From NCBI GenBank assembly GCA_047967505.1, contig CM106539.1: a stretch of DNA of 64,000 nucleotides; one strand, written 5' to 3'. The notes under the pieces are model-generated. The model had not been told where the DNA came from. It did not search any database and was given only the letters and a program-made list of their open reading frames with translations. This DNA comes from Dipteris shenzhenensis (Eukaryota; Polypodiophyta; Polypodiopsida; Gleicheniales). Position 1 is the stretch's first letter, and each line of letters starts with the position of its first letter. Shown here in pieces: positions 1 through 10,664 of this stretch. Both the position numbers and the translations under genes were made by a program.

Positions 1-976
1 TTCTTCATTTGTGCTATCTCCTTCTACTTCATCCTTAGCAAGCATCTTCAAAAACTCTATTTCTTCTACATCATATCCCATGTGCTTCCTTGTTTTCTTT
101 GTCCTTGATTTCCAAGATACTATGAATGTCTCTGGGGAAAGCTCTGAAACTGCTTCATGGTTTGAAACCCATCCCTTCAATCAAATAGCCAATATACAAT
201 GTATTGTTATCGTGGTTCTCCTTCCTACCCCTTGGCTCATACCATAGTGCTATAAATGTTGCAACTTTTTCCTTGTCATCCATGCTCACGTCCACCACTT
301 CTGCAACCCAGAACTTAACATTCTCATGCTCATCATCCGATGGTCGAACTACAACAAAGTAGTGGATGTCTATGTCTACTTTTGGCATAAACTCTCTCTT
401 CTTCGGACCACAATATGGATGTGGGAGTAGCAAATAAAAGTCATTCTCAAAGACATCAAATAATGGGCACAAATCGTTACCAACATTCGGCCAAAATAAA
501 GGCCGTTTTGCCTTGGCATCATTTGCTCGCATTTTCTCAAGGTCCTTTATCAATTGATAGGTCTTCTTAATGACAACATCAGTGTGTTCCTTCCAAGAGG
601 GCTTCTAATCAGGAAATCTACGAAGCATTTCCTCTTTGTATGCAATAAAATATTTTAAGCCTTCTATTTCACCTTTAGATTTCTCGCTGAATTCTTTTAT
701 AGGAGCCCATATTGGATGCATTTCTTTGCTCGGGATTGAAGTTAAGAGATAGTAAGGTTCTTTGGGTTCCCATATTGTATCATGAGAATAGTGTTGCCAT
801 TGCATCACTGGTTTTTCATCCTTTAAGAAAAAACAAAAGTAGTGTGGAGCACTATGACCAATCAGGGCATCACCACCTTTTTGTATGAAAGGTAGAATAA
901 AGCTCTTCCAATCATACATCCTTTTAACCATGGAGCATATTGTACCTTCCTTGTGGCACCAACTTGCCTTCCACAT
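1..976 (-). CDS. C-terminal segment of the DUF7869-type pseudogene
   Basis: From 976 the frame reads DWKSFILPFIQ, GHSAPHYFCFFL and a run to a single TAG at 605-607. It continues in the same frame through KKTYQLIKDLEKMR to an FWVAEVVDVSMDD...FIALWYEPRG module. The frame ends at 155, but one base over it reopens as a Glu/Lys-rich tail that leaves the window at base 1. The C-terminal W-x-A-x-V / WY arrangement resembles the small beta-rich module that ends proteins of this family. The true end is not in the window. Confidence 0.5.
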
Positions 977-988
977 TTTCTTATCAAG

Positions 989-1480
989 TCATCCATCGTC
1001 TCCATGTCCTTGTGTTTTAGCTCTCTTGAGACTGCTAAAAACCTGATCGATATCCTCATGTGTGTGTCCAACCAACAAAAACCCAACTTCAATCTCATTG
1101 AAGATTTGATGAGTGATTAGCATTGAGCAAAATGCAAAAAAGAGTACATTCTTATTCTCTCGTCTGCAATTGTTTGCCTGCATTCTCAAACTTGCTGCTG
1201 GTAGGTGACCTTTTTTTGCATGTACACTGTGAATTGCCTTTATAACTGACATTACAACTTGATTTCTATCATGTAGATGCAAGGAATCAATCAATATGTC
1301 TACAAAAAACTTAAATCCATGCACTAACACTCCACATAGATGTGTCTTAAAAAAGTATTTTCCTTGTAGCTTAGGTGGAGTATTTATGAATCAAGGTAAT
1401 GTTATTGTGTTTTGATCCATACCATCTACAATAATGCACATGTACTCATTTGGATGAGAAATAGCTTGCTCCTTCCAAAA
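989..1480 (-). CDS. Catalytic-core segment of the DUF7869-type pseudogene
   Basis: The frame running from about 1480 down to 989 contains HPNEYMCIIVDGMDQN, one TGA at 1391-1393, then LVHGFKFFVDILIDSLHLHDRNQ, QANNCRRENKN and FLLVGHTHEDIDQVFSSLKR. The three acidic/His motifs are spaced like the acidic triad of RNase H-fold nucleases. In family members I recall the second motif as QADNC; here the Asp codon (1172-1174) reads Asn. That would be a G-to-A transition on the coding strand. Confidence 0.6.
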
Positions 1481-1653
1481 TGCATATTTTATGATTTCCT
1501 TTGTTCTAGAGACGTTGCACTCTCAAGTGCTCACTTTAAATCATCACAATCACTGCACTTTGATATTTTTTGTCTTTTTGGGATTTTAACATGTACAACG
1601 CTCTTCTTCCAAAGAGTGTACAAATTGTGAAAAGATGTTAGAGCATGCCCTCA

Positions 1654-2049
1654 TTACCTCTGTGTTTCTCCAATAGACTTAAACACTTCTTTTTTTGTCA
1701 AACCTATCGGAAGATGCATTTTAGATAGGTGGGGTTGAGGTAAAGCATTTTCATGAATGCAGTCTCTTAAAATTGCTGTTGCTGACACTGTTAAGGCTCT
1801 TGTTTTTGGCCTTCTTGCATTTCCATGAATGTTAAACTTTACTCCATACTTTGCTTTGTTTGCCAAATCCCAGTATGTACCATGTGATAATCCTGTAGTA
1901 ATGCGATATGCATTATTGCAAATACTTTTTTCATTTATATGAGGCTTTATCTGTTGTTTAAAATTTGGCCTTTTCGTATCATTTACCAAAAAGAAAGAGA
2001 GCCTCGTGAGTAGGTGTTCATTTCTTTTGCTCCCTCTTATTTGCCACAC
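1654..2049 (-). CDS. N-terminal segment of the DUF7869-type pseudogene
   Basis: An open stretch of 131 codons begins MWQIRGSKRNEH and ends SIGETQR at a double stop. It contains a pattern known from the N-terminal half of this family: a conserved 'ITTGLSHGTYWDLANKAKYG' stretch followed by a His-Gly-Asn...Arg motif. Beyond the stops the same frame resumes with LWKKSVVHVKIPKRQK and the CSDCDDL cysteine pair, so this is not an exon boundary even though an AG/GTAATG sequence at the stop resembles a splice donor. Confidence 0.55.
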   Translation of the reverse strand: MWQIRGSKRNEHLLTRLSFFLVNDTKRPNFKQQIKPHINEKSICNNAYRITTGLSHGTYWDLANKAKYGVKFNIHGNARRPKTRALTVSATAILRDCIHENALPQPHLSKMHLPIGLTKKEVFKSIGETQR

Positions 2050-2114
2050 CTATTCTGTACATTCCTTGATGTCAAGTAAGTTAATGGAATGCATACAACT
2101 TCGCTTGCAACATG

Positions 2115-5100
2115 TACATTGCATATAATGTGTGATTGAGCATGTAAAGCATATTTGATGGGCACAATACTTTGCATGCACATCCGATAAGTACATGTTG
2201 GAATAACACACCTAGGACCATGTTTTTATATGATTGTGCATGACACTAAGGCAAAAATGATGTTTAATTCTTGATCGACCATTCAAAGCATATGCGATGG
2301 GAACAATACTTTGCATGCAACTCAACCTAGATGGTATGGACTTGTGTACAAAGTTGTGCACCCATACGATAAGTTCTTGTTTGAATAACACACCTAGGAC
2401 TATGTTTTTTTATGGTGGTGCATAACACTAGGGGCAAAATGGCATATAATGCGTGATCGACCATGAAAATCATATCCAATGGAAACAATACTTTTCACGC
2501 ATCTCAACCTAGGTGGTGTTTACATGCTTGCAAAGTGGCATGTCCATCCGATAAGTATTTATTGAAATAACACACCTACGACCATGTTTTTATATGGTTG
2601 TGCATGACATTAAGGAAAAAACAATGTTTAATTCTTGATCGGCCATACAAAGCATATCCGATGGACACAATACTTTGCACGCATCTCAACCTAGATGTTA
2701 TGGAATTGGATGTGAAGTTGCATGCCCATCCGATAGTACTTGTTCAGATAACACACCTGGGAGCACATTTTTTTAAGGTTGTGCATAACACTAGGGGAAA
2801 AACAGTATACAATGCGTGATCGAGCATGCAAATCATATCCGATGGGCACAATACGTTGCACAAACCTCAACATATGTGGTATTGAGTTGCATGCAATGTG
2901 CTGCACCAATCCAATAAGTACTTGTTGGAATAACACACCTAGGACAATGTGTTTTGACACTTGTGCATGACACGAAGGCAAAAGCGGAGTTTAATGCTTG
3001 GTCAACCATGCATAAAATATACAATCACCTAAATAATTTACACAAGTATCTATTTAGGTGATATTTATGTGCATGCAAAGTGGCATGCCCAACCCATAAG
3101 TACTTGTTCGGATAACACACCCCGGAGTGCTTTTATTGATGGCTAGGAGGAAAATGTTATATAATGTGTGATTGAGCATGCAAATCGTATCCAATCAACA
3201 CAATAATTTGCACGCATCTCAACCTAGATAGTATTGACTTGCATGCAAAGTGGTGCACCCATCCAATGAGTACTTGTTTGGATAACACACCTAGGAGCGT
3301 GTTTTTTATAGATGTGCATCACATTGAGGCAAAAATGGTGTTTATTGCTTGATTAACAATGCAAAGCCTATCCGATGGGCACAATACTTTGCACATGTCT
3401 CAACCTAGGTGGTATTTATATGATTGCAAAGTGGAGCACTCATCCAATAAGTACATGTTGGAATAACACACCTAGGACCATGTTTTTATATGATTGTGCA
3501 TGACACCAAGGCAAAAACGATGTTTAATTCTTGATCCACCATTTAAAGCATATGTGATGTCCATGGTACTTTGCACGTACCTCAAGCTAGATGGTATGGA
3601 CTTGGGTGCAAAGTTGCATGCCCATACGATAAGTTCTTATTCGAATAACACACCTAGGACTATGTTTTCTTATGATAGTGCACAACACTAGGGAAAAACA
3701 GTGTATAATGTGTGATCGATGATGCAAATCATATCCAATGGACACAATCTTTGCAACATCTCAACCTAGGTGGTATTTACATGCTTGCACCCATACGATA
3801 AGTTCTTGTTCGAATAACACACCTAGGACTATGCTTTTTTGTGATGGCCCATAACACTAGGGGGAAAATGGTGTATAATGCATGATCGACCATGCAAACC
3901 ATATTAGATGGACATAATACTTTTCATGCATATCAACCTAGGTGGTATTTACATGCTTAGAAAGTGGTGTGTCCATCCAATAAGTACTTATTAGAATAAC
4001 ACACTTAGGACCATGTTTTTATATGGTTGTGCATGACATTGAGGCAAAAATGGTATTTAATGCTTGATTGACACCGCAAAGCCTATCCAATGGACACAAT
4101 ACTTAGCACATGCCTCAAAGTGGGTTTTATTTACATGCTTGCAAAGTGGAGCACACATCTGATAAGTACAGTGCATGACACTAAGGCAAAAACGATGTTT
4201 AATTCTTGATTGACTATTCAACGCATATGCAATGGGCACAATAATTTGCATACAACTCAATCTAGATGGTATGGACTTGCATAAAAAGTTGCGTGCCCAT
4301 ACGATAAGTTCTTATTTGAATAACACACCTAGGACTATGTTTTTTTATGGTGGTGCATAACACTAGGGGGAAATGGTGTATAATACATGATCAACCATGC
4401 AAATCATATCCGATGGACACAATACTTTTCATGCGTCTCAACCTAGGTGGTATCTACATGCTTGCAAAGTTGCGCATCCATCCGATAAGTGATTATTCAA
4501 ATAACACACCTACAACCATGTTTTTATATGGTTGTGCATGACACTAAGGAAAAAATCATGTTTAATTCTTGACCAACCATACAATGCATATACAATGGAC
4601 ACAATACTTTGCACGTATCTCAACCTAGATGGTATTGAATTGGGTGTGAAGTGGCGTGCCCTTTTGATAGTACTTGTTCAAATACCACACCTGGGAGCAC
4701 GTGTTTTGATGGTTGTGCATAATACTAGGGGAAAAATAGTATATAATGCGTGATCGAGCATGCAAAGCATATTCAATGGGCACAATACTTTGCATGTACC
4801 TCAAGATATATTGTATGGACTTGGAGCAAAGTTGCACACCCATACGATAAGTTCTTGTTTGAATAACACACCTAGGACTATGGTTTTTTATGATGGTGCA
4901 TAACACTAGGGGGAAAATGGTGTATAATGCATGATCGACCATGCAAATCATATCTTATGGACACAATACTTTGCACACATCTCAACCTAGGTGGTATTTA
5001 CATGCTTGCAAAGTGGTGCATCCATCCAATAAGTACTTATTGGAATAACACACTTAGGACCATGTTTTTATATGGTTGTGCATAACGTTGAGGCAAAAAC

Positions 5101-5285
5101 GGTATTTAATGCTTGATTGACACTGCAAAGCCTATCCGATGGACACAATACTTTGAACACACCTCAACCTAGGTGGTATTTACATGCTTGCAAAGCAGAG
5201 CACCCATCCGATAAGCACATGTTGGAATAACACACCTAGGACCATGTTTTTTTAAGAATGTGCGAAAAAACGGTGTTTTATGCTT
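2115..5285. repeat. Satellite array, ~182-bp unit, about 18 copies
   Basis: The phrase AATAACACACCTAGGAC recurs near 2203, 2386, 2567, 2748, 2932, 3113, 3282, 3465, 3647, 3820, 3998, 4321, 4501, 4683, 4864, 5046 and 5227, a spacing close to 182 bp. Each unit also carries forms of CATGCTTGCAAAGTGG, CGATAAGTACTTGTT and TGATCGACCATGCAAA. A few units are truncated (near 3780 and 4165). Small open frames inside it are incidental. The unit is about one nucleosome long, as in many plant satellites; any centromeric or heterochromatic role is not shown. Confidence 0.92.
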
Positions 5286-5295
5286 GATCGACAAT

Positions 5296-5355
5296 AAAAC
5301 CCTGGGACCGAATGAAAGCATCAAACTTTTGATACCATTCTCTAGGCGCTTGCTT
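5296..5355 (-). pseudogene. 60-bp scrap of a Copia reverse transcriptase
   Basis: On the minus strand the segment reads [20 protein letters not shown], a stretch of Copia RT following the YGLKQAP motif. It is nearly identical to the matching part of Copia C at 44,395-44,453. It directly abuts the end of the satellite array, so the array edge coincides with a retroelement breakpoint. Confidence 0.75.
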
Positions 5356-5399
5356 CCTCTATATTTTCTCTGTCCTCTTTCTTGTGTATCTAAAGTTTC

Positions 5400-5548
5400 T
5401 GAGCGGAAGAACGTTGCCTTTTTTTCAAAGTAGCCTTTGGAATTGTGTCCTCTTTATCTTTTACCTGTTCTTTTTGAACGGAGGAATGTTGTCTTTTTGT
5501 GAAAGTAGCCTTTGGAACTGTGGCCCTTGTAGTACTAATCTTTTATAT
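5400..5548. repeat. Tandem duplication, ~75-bp unit
   Basis: Two adjacent copies begin TGAGCGGAAGAACGTTG (5400) and TGAACGGAGGAATGTTG (5475), and both contain AAAGTAGCCTTTGGAA. A unit of 25 codons could have kept a frame, but no convincing coding frame is left on either strand. Confidence 0.7.
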
Positions 5549-5826
5549 TTTGTGTCTATATTTTCCTTTGATAGGTTGCACCAAAGTGGCCATGGCTTGT
5601 CCTTCCTCTTCCTCTATCTTTTGTATTTCTTTAGGCTGCAATGGTTGTGTTGCTTCTTCATATTTCAGTTGGAATGCAGCATCTGCTTCTTCTTCTATCT
5701 CAAAGAGTTTGCGTGCAGACCCTTGATGTGGGGCTCCTTGTCTAGGCTGCAAACTAGGAGCTCTCTCATCTTGCTTGTCTCCTCTTTGTTTCTAAACCAA
5801 ACTAGCATCCACCTGATCCTACTTGT

Positions 5827-5965
5827 GGCCGCCATGGAATAAGGGGGGGTTTTCACTACCCCTCCCCCTTATTCCCTGGTGGCTGCAGTTGCCAAAGAAA
5901 AGGGGGAGGGGTAATAAGGGGTGGGGCACAGCCGCCAAGGAATAAGGGGAAGGGTAGTGACTCCT
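5827..5965. repeat. G/C-rich inverted repeat with a third direct copy
   Basis: A left arm (5827-5850, GGCCGCCATGGAATAAGG then a G run) is inverted at 5859-5883 (C run, TTATTCCCTGGTGGC), and a third copy lies in direct orientation at 5930-5961 (GCCGCCAAGGAATAAGGGG). This is a compact foldback that could be the end of a small MITE-like element, but I see no second terminus or target duplication. Confidence 0.6.
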
Positions 5966-7890
5966 CCCATCCCATCACCTCTCTTCCTCATCTCTCTTCT
6001 GATTCCCATCCCCTCTCCTTTTTTTCATCATTCCATCCCTTCTCTTAACGAAGATTCAGAAGGAGTAACAGACGTTTGGAGAGAGATTAAGGGGTGGGAA
6101 GAAGACAGAAAGGAGAGATTAAGGGGTGAGAAGAAAGGTATTGAGGTGGCAGTGGTGGAGATTAAAGGGTGGGAAGAAAGGGGAGGAGAGAGTAAAATCT
6201 CTACCTGTTAGGATCGTCGGTGTCAATGACAATGAATTAGGGGAGGAAGAGATTAGTAAAGAAGAGGTAAGGAAAGTGAGAATAGAAATGAGGAGATTCA
6301 AATTTTGAGAGAGTTTAGGAGAAACTTTGCTTGGGAGATTCAAATTTGAAATATAAACTAAAGTGTGGGAGGATTTGAATTTAAACTACAAACAAAAGAG
6401 CCGACATTATCCTAACAAAAAAGCCCGACATTCTCCTAAACATTCTTTTGTCCTTTCCTCACCAAAAACACATGACAATCTCTTGCACGGCATTCTCTTT
6501 CCCAAGATCTCTTACCAACAATAGTAAAGGAGTAAGAGATCTTTCCGACTCTTTTTCTTTGTTGTATTTTTTAAGAGTATGATACTTTGGCTCCTCCCAA
6601 TTTCTTCTCACTCCCTTCTCTGCTACTTCTACTTGATTTTCCATCCCAATTTCTTCCAACCTCTTTCTCTCCCCTCCATCTTGCTCAATCAAAATTTCCA
6701 TCCACATTAATGTCCATCGCTCACCACAACATGGATTTCTCATAGTCCCTGCTACTACATCGATTTATGTTTAAAAATTCCATCGTTTCCATTGCCAGAA
6801 CACCATCACCATTACTGTCGCCATCGCCACAGCCCACCATCACCACACAACCCACCATCGCCAAAAATTCTGCCATCACTTCAACCCGCCCGTCGACGCA
6901 ATTGCCACCCGCCCGCACCAAGTTCGCCAATGCAATTGCCACCTGCGCCCGCCCCGCTCACCACCCACCTACCCCATGCAATGCCCACCCACCCACCCCG
7001 CACAACACCCACCCTGCACAATGCTTGCCCACCCGCTTTATAAAGGGAAGGGATACGGAAGGCCCTTCCTTCCATCGCAATTGCCATCTTTCTTCTTGGT
7101 CATTGATCGTGGTCTTTCTTATTCATCTTTCTTTCCGTCACTGATCGCTATCTTTCTTCTGTCCTTATTCCCTCATGTCTAACCCTTCTGTCGTAATCTT
7201 TCTAGTCCCATCCCTTTCCTTCAATCTTGTTCCCTCCTTTCCGTTCATCCTTTCTCTCTCTTCTCTTCCTTTTCTCGTCGACCATGAATATTTAAGGTTC
7301 GTTTCTCTCTCCTTTCTGTCAATTTCAGTTTCTTAAATATTTAAGAAAAGAAAACATGGATATAAATTCTCCATACCTAAGATGTAGACTTGGTTTGTAG
7401 AGAGGCTCCTTGATTCTTCCTCTTGCTCCTTCTTGCTCCAACTGATTGAGATAAGAATGAATGGAGAGAAGAAGACCTTTTTTTACTTTTTAAGGGAAAA
7501 TTAAGACTTTCCTTTTCTACCACTCTCTTTTCTTTTTCCTTTTCCTTTCCTTCACCCTTCTCTCTCTTTCATACTAAGAGCAATTATTGTTCTTAATTAA
7601 TTATACTCAATTATTTTCATAATAATCACGCTTTTTAAAAAACTATTAACCTCACAAATAGTTTTCTATAGGCATCCTTTTCTTGATTAATAAATATCCT
7701 AATAAGCATAAATGATTTCATAATAATTAAACTCAATTATTTTCTTAATAAATACGAGTTTTTTCAAATTACTAACCTCACAAATACTTTTCATGTCAAT
7801 TGTTACTCAAAATTGGCTATCCATTGAATCACACCTTTTTTAAAACCACTAACTTTATGAACTCTTAGGTGTGTTATCTAAAGGCTAACA
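5966..7890. other. Gene-free low-complexity stretch
   Basis: I see no recognisable gene here. The contents are a purine-rich run with repeats of GGGTGGGAAGAA (6030-6340), a C-rich run with repeats of CCCACC/CGCCC (6790-7045) that gives meaningless Pro/His-rich frames, a CT-rich run (7090-7300), and an AT-rich segment (7560-7860) in which an ATTATTTTC.TAATAAT motif followed by ACTAACCTCACAAATA recurs twice. Confidence 0.6.
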
Positions 7891-8940
7891 ACAAATCAAG
7901 GACCTACCCAAGAGCAAGTGGGAGACAATTTCTACAAAGGATTAAACAAGGAGCTGAGAACTACAGTAGCTAGTAGGGAACAACTGGGGGGAGCAAATGA
8001 CTTTAATAATTTGGTGGAAGCTGCCCAGAGAGCAGAAAGAAGACTTGGTATAGCATCAAAATCCAAGAAGACAAAAAAGAAATGTCACTTGAATTCAGAG
8101 ACAGACTCAAAAATAGACACAGATAGTGAATCAGAGGAAGACAACTCATCAGAATATGATGAGGATGACGAGGAATAATTTAAAAAGAAGAAGAAAGACA
8201 AAAAGCAGAAGCTGAAAGAAAAATCCACAGCAAAAAGATAGTAGAGAAAATCTCCCAGTTGGAGAAAAATCATGACAAAGAAAGATGTTGGTATAACCCC
8301 AATTACAGAGGTAGAGTACCACCTTACATTTAGCAACAACAAAATCAAGCACCAGCAATACTTGCTAATCAAATAGTAGTAGCAAGACCACCACAACAAA
8401 GATATCAAAATGCAGCACCAAGAAGGCCAAATCAACAACCATGGGGGAACCAGCATCAAAGGCAAAGGCAAGATCATGCTTACACATACTGTGGTATGGA
8501 TGGCCATAGGCAAGGCCCACCCTGTGAGCTTTGGTGCAAGCATGGGGAAGAGAGAGGTATACCCCTCATTCATTATGATGGAAGAAATGATCAAAATCAT
8601 CCAGCAACAACCTCCTCCAGTAGGAGTATATATGGTCTATCCATCCATCAGGAGTATAACCACAACAATCAACACCATCAAAGAGATGTTCAAGCTTTGG
8701 CAATCACAAGATCAAAGAATACAAGGCCAATACCTGGGCTAGGAGATGGCCCATGGGAAACAACCAGGCCAATGAATTGGACAAATCAAATTAAGACAAG
8801 AAACAAAGCATTGCAACAAGTATTACAAAACAACGCATCACAAGATGTCAGAAACAAAAAATGGAATAAGAAAAACAAAGGGATCATGAAGTGTCAATAG
8901 ATCTGACAACAGTACCAACAACAAAACAACAATCATGCTA
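7891..8940 (+). pseudogene. Ty3/gypsy-like gag remnant
   Basis: The first readable part (7918-8178) has FYKGLNKELRTTVASRE, then NLVEAAQRAERRLG, typical of the end of a retrotransposon gag domain. A Lys-rich and then Asp/Glu-rich tail follows. After a frame change, 8470-8560 gives a Cys/His cluster (YCGMDGHRQGPPCELWC) that looks like a degenerate zinc knuckle. The 8496-8900 frame contains ALAITRSK, a junction motif often found before the protease of plant gypsy elements. Capsid N-terminus and pol are not recognisable. The element has no visible LTRs. Confidence 0.5.
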
Positions 8941-9127
8941 CAAATTTACAATGTAGTGGAAATTCATCAGGACAGTTTGTCGAAAAGATCCCACCTCCAC
9001 AAAATACTTACTCAAGTCAAAATGCAATGCTGCTACACAATAGAAAACAAACTTGATTGAAAACTGACCTGACCTGGTGATAGAAACACCTCCCTTCTAT
9101 GAAGTAGATCTCTTGGAGAAGTGGAAG

Positions 9128-9470
9128 AGATGGAAATTCACAAAGAAAAGGAACCCCATACATGTGGACATGGATGCTCTATTGATAGGATCTAGAAGAC
9201 CAGCTCAACAAAGGTGGAGGGAACAATTTCTGCCTCTCCACAGTCAAACAAAGGGAAATTCACAGCAGAGAAAAGGAACCCCATAAGAACATCTCAACAA
9301 AGGTGGAGGGAACAAAGTCTGCCTCTCCACAATCAACCAAAGGAAGAATCACAGAGAAAAGGAACCCCATACATGTGGACGTGGATGCTCTATTGGTAGG
9401 ATTTAGAAGACCAACTCAACAAAGGTGGAGGGGACAAAGTCTACCTCTCCACAATCAGCCAAGAACGTTC
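9128..9470. repeat. Three-copy tandem repeat inside the gypsy remnant
   Basis: AAAAGGAACCCCATA occurs near 9146, 9271 and 9357, each followed by CAACAAAGGTGGAGGG(A/G)ACAA and CTGCCTCTCCACA-like sequence. In frame this gives repeated peptides around QQRWREQ.LPLHNQ. The first and third units also share ATGTGGAC.TGGATGCTCTATTG, so the units differ in length (~85-125 bp). Confidence 0.75.
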
Positions 9471-9618
9471 CTTTAAATCAAAAGTAGCGCCAAAGTTTTT
9501 AAGATCCCTCCTTGTGAAAAGCTACAAAGCTAGGCACCACACCCTTTCCCCACTCAAGAAAAAGTACGTGCAGTGTTGAAGGAAAGGGTGACCATTTGAA
9601 AGGAGAAGGAAGTCCAGA

Positions 9619-9640
9619 TGGAGGGGGGGAGGAGGGGGGC
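9619..9640 (+). other. G-run cluster, possible G-quadruplex
   Basis: A G-rich tract with runs of seven and six G separated by short A-containing spacers lies between the gypsy remnant and the next Copia scrap. Whether it folds is not known. Confidence 0.35.
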
Positions 9641-9654
9641 CTCTTGCTATGCAA

Positions 9655-10127
9655 GAGAATTTGCCATCCTTATAACTGGACTGAATGTTTCTTCATAATC
9701 AATGCCATATGTTTGTGCATACCCCTTGACAACTAATCGTGCCTTGTATCTGTTCACAGAACCATCTACATTGTGCTTCACCTTATAAACCCACTTGTAG
9801 CCAATTGCATTCTTGTCTTTAGGCAAAGGCACCAATTCCCATGTTGCATTTTCTTCCAAGGCATCCATTTCTTCATCCATGGCTTTCTCCCATTTTTCTT
9901 TTCCCATGGCTTGGTCAAAAGAAGTGGGTTCTACTTCATGTATCACTTTGACCATACAGGCATAGTGAATGGCTATAAATCCATCATATTTCAGCCTATA
10001 TCCGTAGGATACCTAGCTCTGGTAGACATGTGCAAAATAGGCTCACTACTAACTGCTCTCAAAACATCCCTTGTCTTCCTTACTCTAGGTGTAACAACGG
10101 TATTAAAGCTATTAGCTCTTCACCTAG
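9655..10127 (-). pseudogene. Copia RT fragment (family of elements A/B/F)
   Basis: The minus strand reads [32 protein letters not shown]...[35 protein letters not shown], the N-terminal fingers part of a Copia reverse transcriptase. Upstream (10,000-10,127) the hinge before RT is still visible ([15 protein letters not shown]). It matches element F at 32,310-32,720. Both ends are abrupt; there are no LTRs, and the RT breaks off before the first catalytic Asp motif. Confidence 0.85.
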
Positions 10128-10157
10128 TGTTTGTCTAGATTGCCATCTAAGGTCCAC

Positions 10158-10293
10158 TGTGGGAGTGCACGGGTGGACGGAGCCATCATCTATACTACAT
10201 CAGTATTGAAGGAAAATTTTATTCATCTGCAATTTGCTGTGTACTCTCCATTCTTTGTTTAGTTTTTGTTCCATTGCGCCATGTAATTTAACA
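10158..10293 (+). repeat. 3' part of a Copia 5' LTR (element X)
   Basis: The sequence ending ...CATGTAATTTAACA is followed at once by the primer-binding site at 10,294, so it is the end of a 5' LTR. The left limit is uncertain; TGTGGGAGTGCACGG near 10,157 could be the LTR start, which would make the LTR only ~137 bp. Confidence 0.5.
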
Positions 10294-10305
10294 TGGTATC
10301 AGAGC
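10294..10305 (+). promoter_or_regulatory. Primer-binding site of element X (initiator Met tRNA type)
   Basis: TGGTATCAGAGC is the usual plant Copia minus-strand primer site, complementary to the 3' end of initiator tRNA-Met. It lies directly after the LTR end. Confidence 0.8.
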
Positions 10306-10364
10306 CCATGCGGCTCTAAGGATCGAAGAATAGAAGAGAGGCAAGGGCTTCAATAGCATATGGA

Positions 10365-10664
10365 GTGATGGCAATAGGAAGCGGCTCAACAGGAAGTAGC
10401 TTGAGTTTCGTAGCAACAATCCAGGCGTTGAGGATTCGCCCACTAGCCTTCACTGAAGGCAAGCTAGGTGGTATGAAATATACTCTGTGGAAGTTCAAAA
10501 TTACTGCTATTCTAGATTCATATGAGCTTCTGGAGATAGTACTCGGGACTGTGACCCAGAACCACAAGGAACCCCCGACCCAGCAAATCTGAGGAGTACG
10601 ATACCTCTTAATGCCAACCTTCTATGAGCTTGGAAACATAGGAACACGGATGCTGTGTGTGCCC
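10365..10664 (+). pseudogene. Copia gag N-terminal fragment (element X)
   Basis: The frame reads RPLAFTEGKLGGMKYTLWKFKITAILDSYELLE, the conserved start of a Copia gag (substrate-like 'L.G.NY..W' motif). A stop follows at ~10,590 and coding similarity continues to AWKHRNTDAVCALL, where element B interrupts it at 10,665. Its gag differs from those of the other Copia elements here, so X is a separate family. Confidence 0.65.

Larger units (their letters stand above)
1..2049 (-). pseudogene. Broken DUF7869-type DDE-like transposase-family gene
   Basis: One intronless reading direction can be followed from 2049 to the left edge of the window across several lesions. These are two adjacent stops at 1651-1656, stops at 1531-1533 and 1490-1492, a frame change just after that, a stop at 1391-1393, frame changes near 930-1020, a single TAG at 605-607 and a frame change near 155. 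The order of conserved pieces is an N-terminal helical part, a CSDCDDL cysteine pair (~1545), IIVDGMDQ (~1412-1435), QANNC (~1166-1180), VGHTHEDID (~1042-1071) and a C-terminal FWVAEVV...WYEP module (~250-310). From memory this is the order of plant and animal proteins labelled DUF7869, which look like RNase H-fold nucleases of mobile elements. No database was searched. The catalytic role is inference; the gene is clearly dead. Confidence 0.7.

Noticed and set aside
1640-1660. AG/GTAATG as a splice donor in the DUF7869-type gene
   Set aside because: The same frame resumes right after the stops with family-like residues (LWKKSVVHVKI, CSDCDDL), so the sequence is coding with stops rather than an intron.
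2115-5285. CRISPR-like array
   Set aside because: Units are long (~182 bp), continuous and without unique spacers; this is a satellite in a eukaryotic genome.
5543-5752. Minus-strand Glu-rich 69-codon frame
   Set aside because: It reads somewhat like a coiled coil, but it is short, has no recognised motif, and the sequence on both sides does not continue it.
5384-5842. 152-codon plus-strand frame with many Phe/Leu, suggesting a membrane protein
   Set aside because: The region is T-rich and contains a 75-bp duplication; the hydrophobicity follows from base composition and no family pattern is visible.
6767-7144. Pro/His-rich open frames on both strands
   Set aside because: They come from a C-rich low-complexity tract; two plus frames and one minus frame are open at once, which shows composition rather than coding.
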